From the NCBI GenBank assembly GCA_030591285.1, contig JAUVBH010000137.1, positions 1 through 5,280 on the forward strand: 5,280 bases of DNA, written 5' to 3'. The stretch's first letter is position 1; each line of letters begins with the position of its first letter. Origin of the DNA: Thermoplasmatota archaeon. GTDB taxonomy: Archaea > Thermoplasmatota > Penumbrarchaeia > Penumbrarchaeales > Penumbrarchaeaceae. The position numbers and the translations under genes are program-made. Of the stretch, positions 4,292-5,280 are shown piece after piece. The notes below the pieces were generated by a model. It searched no databases, was not told where the DNA came from, and was given only the letters and a program-made list of their open reading frames with translations.

Positions 4292-5280
4292 TTAATCACC
4301 TCTTTTCAGGAATATAGATCTGACCCCATCCCACTCCGCATTGGTCTTGAAAATTGTTGGAGAGAAACGACTCCTGGAGACATCACGTTCATTCTCTTGA
4401 AGAATTCCAAATATCGTTTCCATTGATGGAGGAGAGACCTTCAGGAAACTGGAAAGGATGTTCACATCATAACCCAGCATTGGAAGTTTGGATTCAGAGA
4501 TGTTCAATTTTAACATTTTTTGTAAACTGGAATAGCTAGAAAGATATCCCCATCGATCTTCATCATCGAGCTTCTCCAATAATCCAGAACAGATCATTTG
4601 ATCTTCTAAAGGCCCGGTCCAGATCGGTCCTATTGGTTTTCCAATGAATTTTATATTCTCTCCCATCTGCTCAATTATCTGTTCAGGTGAACCCGGTCTG
4701 ACCATGGAGATCCACCCAACATTTGTGAGAGAAGTATCTGCTTTTTTGGCCCCCTTTTGAACCCTTACATAACCTCTAACAAAATGGTCGGAAGTGTAAA
4801 ACAGAAGGGGTTCGATCCCTCTTTCAAAAGTTGCAGCTATTCTGGCGACATAACCCAACAAGGATCTGCAAGAAATTTCCTGGTAGGCATGTGTCAAATG
4901 GTTCTCGATCCCATATCTCCTCTTAGCCACCCTTGGAATGGAACCGGTCAGAGCAGCTGTATCAGTAGCCGTTATACCCAAAACCCCACCATTGAGAACT
5001 CCTTGAACAGCTGATTGGATGAATGGAACAGGGGAACCGAATGGATCGATATCAATATAGGAGAACCTCTCCTTTGAAAGATATGCATTAAGGTCCAATG
5101 TATTGAATTCAATATCCAGACCATTCATCTGGGAGTTCTTATTTGCTGTCTCTATCGATAAAGGATTGATATCTGTTCCATTGATCTTTAGACCTTTTTC
5201 AAGGAGTGAGGTCTCCTTTCCCATTCTAACAGCACGGGCCCCGGATCCGCAGAGACCATCAAGGACCCTCTTGTTCTTCC
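4292..5280 (-). CDS. trm1: tRNA (guanine(26)-N2)-dimethyltransferase Trm1, 5'-truncated by the window
   Basis: Uses S-adenosylmethionine to methylate G26 of tRNAs at the D-stem/anticodon-stem junction. The reading frame is open to the right edge, so the start is outside the window; 328 residues are visible, and about 50 N-terminal residues are missing if the protein has the usual archaeal length of around 380. The ATG at 5222-5224 is internal: SAM motif I, VLDGLCGSGARAVRMG, spans it. Further family signatures are TDINPLSIETANKN (acidic SAM-contact loop), the catalytic-site DPFGSP (around 5032-5047), GITATDTAALTGS, and in the C-terminal domain IEPLLFYTSDHFVRGYVRV and GPIWTGPL. The C-terminal domain segment before GPIWTGPL contains no CxxC pair, whereas some Trm1 proteins bind zinc there. 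The gene is followed without a gap by the winged-helix gene, then by tRNA-Ser, which carries G26. Confidence 0.95.
   Translation of the reverse strand, partial: KNKRVLDGLCGSGARAVRMGKETSLLEKGLKINGTDINPLSIETANKNSQMNGLDIEFNTLDLNAYLSKERFSYIDIDPFGSPVPFIQSAVQGVLNGGVLGITATDTAALTGSIPRVAKRRYGIENHLTHAYQEISCRSLLGYVARIAATFERGIEPLLFYTSDHFVRGYVRVQKGAKKADTSLTNVGWISMVRPGSPEQIIEQMGENIKFIGKPIGPIWTGPLEDQMICSGLLEKLDDEDRWGYLSSYSSLQKMLKLNISESKLPMLGYDVNILSSFLKVSPPSMETIFGILQENERDVSRSRFSPTIFKTNAEWDGVRSIFLKRGD
4296..4303 (-). promoter_or_regulatory. Ribosome binding site of the winged-helix gene, inside the trm1 3' end
   Basis: AGAGGTGA on the minus strand also encodes the last residues (RGD) of Trm1. It ends 4 nt before TTG, slightly tight, and supports the TTG start and coupled translation. 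Confidence 0.65.

Noticed and set aside
3860..4295. Two long plus-strand open frames (3860-4270 and 3903-4295)
   Set aside because: They are antisense to the winged-helix gene, overlap the tRNA-Ser repeat, and have Phe/Ser/Leu-rich translations typical of shadows of a Lys-rich gene.
5011..5224. ATG at 5222-5224 as the trm1 start
   Set aside because: The frame continues upstream to the window edge and the upstream codons encode SAM-binding motif I, which the enzyme needs.

Overview
The window looks archaeal, most likely euryarchaeal and possibly Thermoplasmatota, though the phylum is a guess. The evidence is a Trm1-type tRNA guanine-26 dimethyltransferase, a B12-dependent (class II) ribonucleotide reductase, a large STAND-type ATPase with TPR repeats, a TATA/BRE-like promoter, and a small winged-helix gene coupled to trm1. 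Both edge genes are cut by the window.

Layout. Positions 1-678 (minus) hold the first 226 residues of class II ribonucleotide reductase NrdJ. Next is a 329-bp divergent intergenic region. Its nrdJ side would be transcribed as a structured leader with a possible anti-Shine-Dalgarno pairing, and its other side carries a TATA box for the plus-strand gene. Positions 1008-3464 (plus) encode an 818-residue STAND/AAA_16 ATPase whose C-terminal half is TPR repeats with a 40-residue period and no visible effector domain. Positions 3465-3955 contain no convincing protein gene but are dense in RNA features on the minus strand: an intact tRNA-Ser(CGA) at 3649-3733, an exact second copy of its 5' end upstream, a 16-bp copy of its 3' end downstream, and several strong hairpins. 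Positions 3956-4291 (minus) encode a 111-residue winged-helix protein that begins with TTG directly after the trm1 stop codon. Positions 4292-5280 (minus) encode most of Trm1.

How it fits together. trm1, the winged-helix gene and tRNA-Ser run in the same direction within about 1.6 kb, and the tRNA has the G26 that Trm1 methylates, so the right half has a tRNA-maturation theme. The ATPase gene converges on the tRNA cluster, so read-through from it would be antisense to tRNA-Ser. The most unusual part is the tRNA-Ser neighbourhood: a 5'-end copy and a 3'-end copy flank the real gene at nearly equal offsets (162 and 159 bp). The second point of interest is the nrdJ leader.
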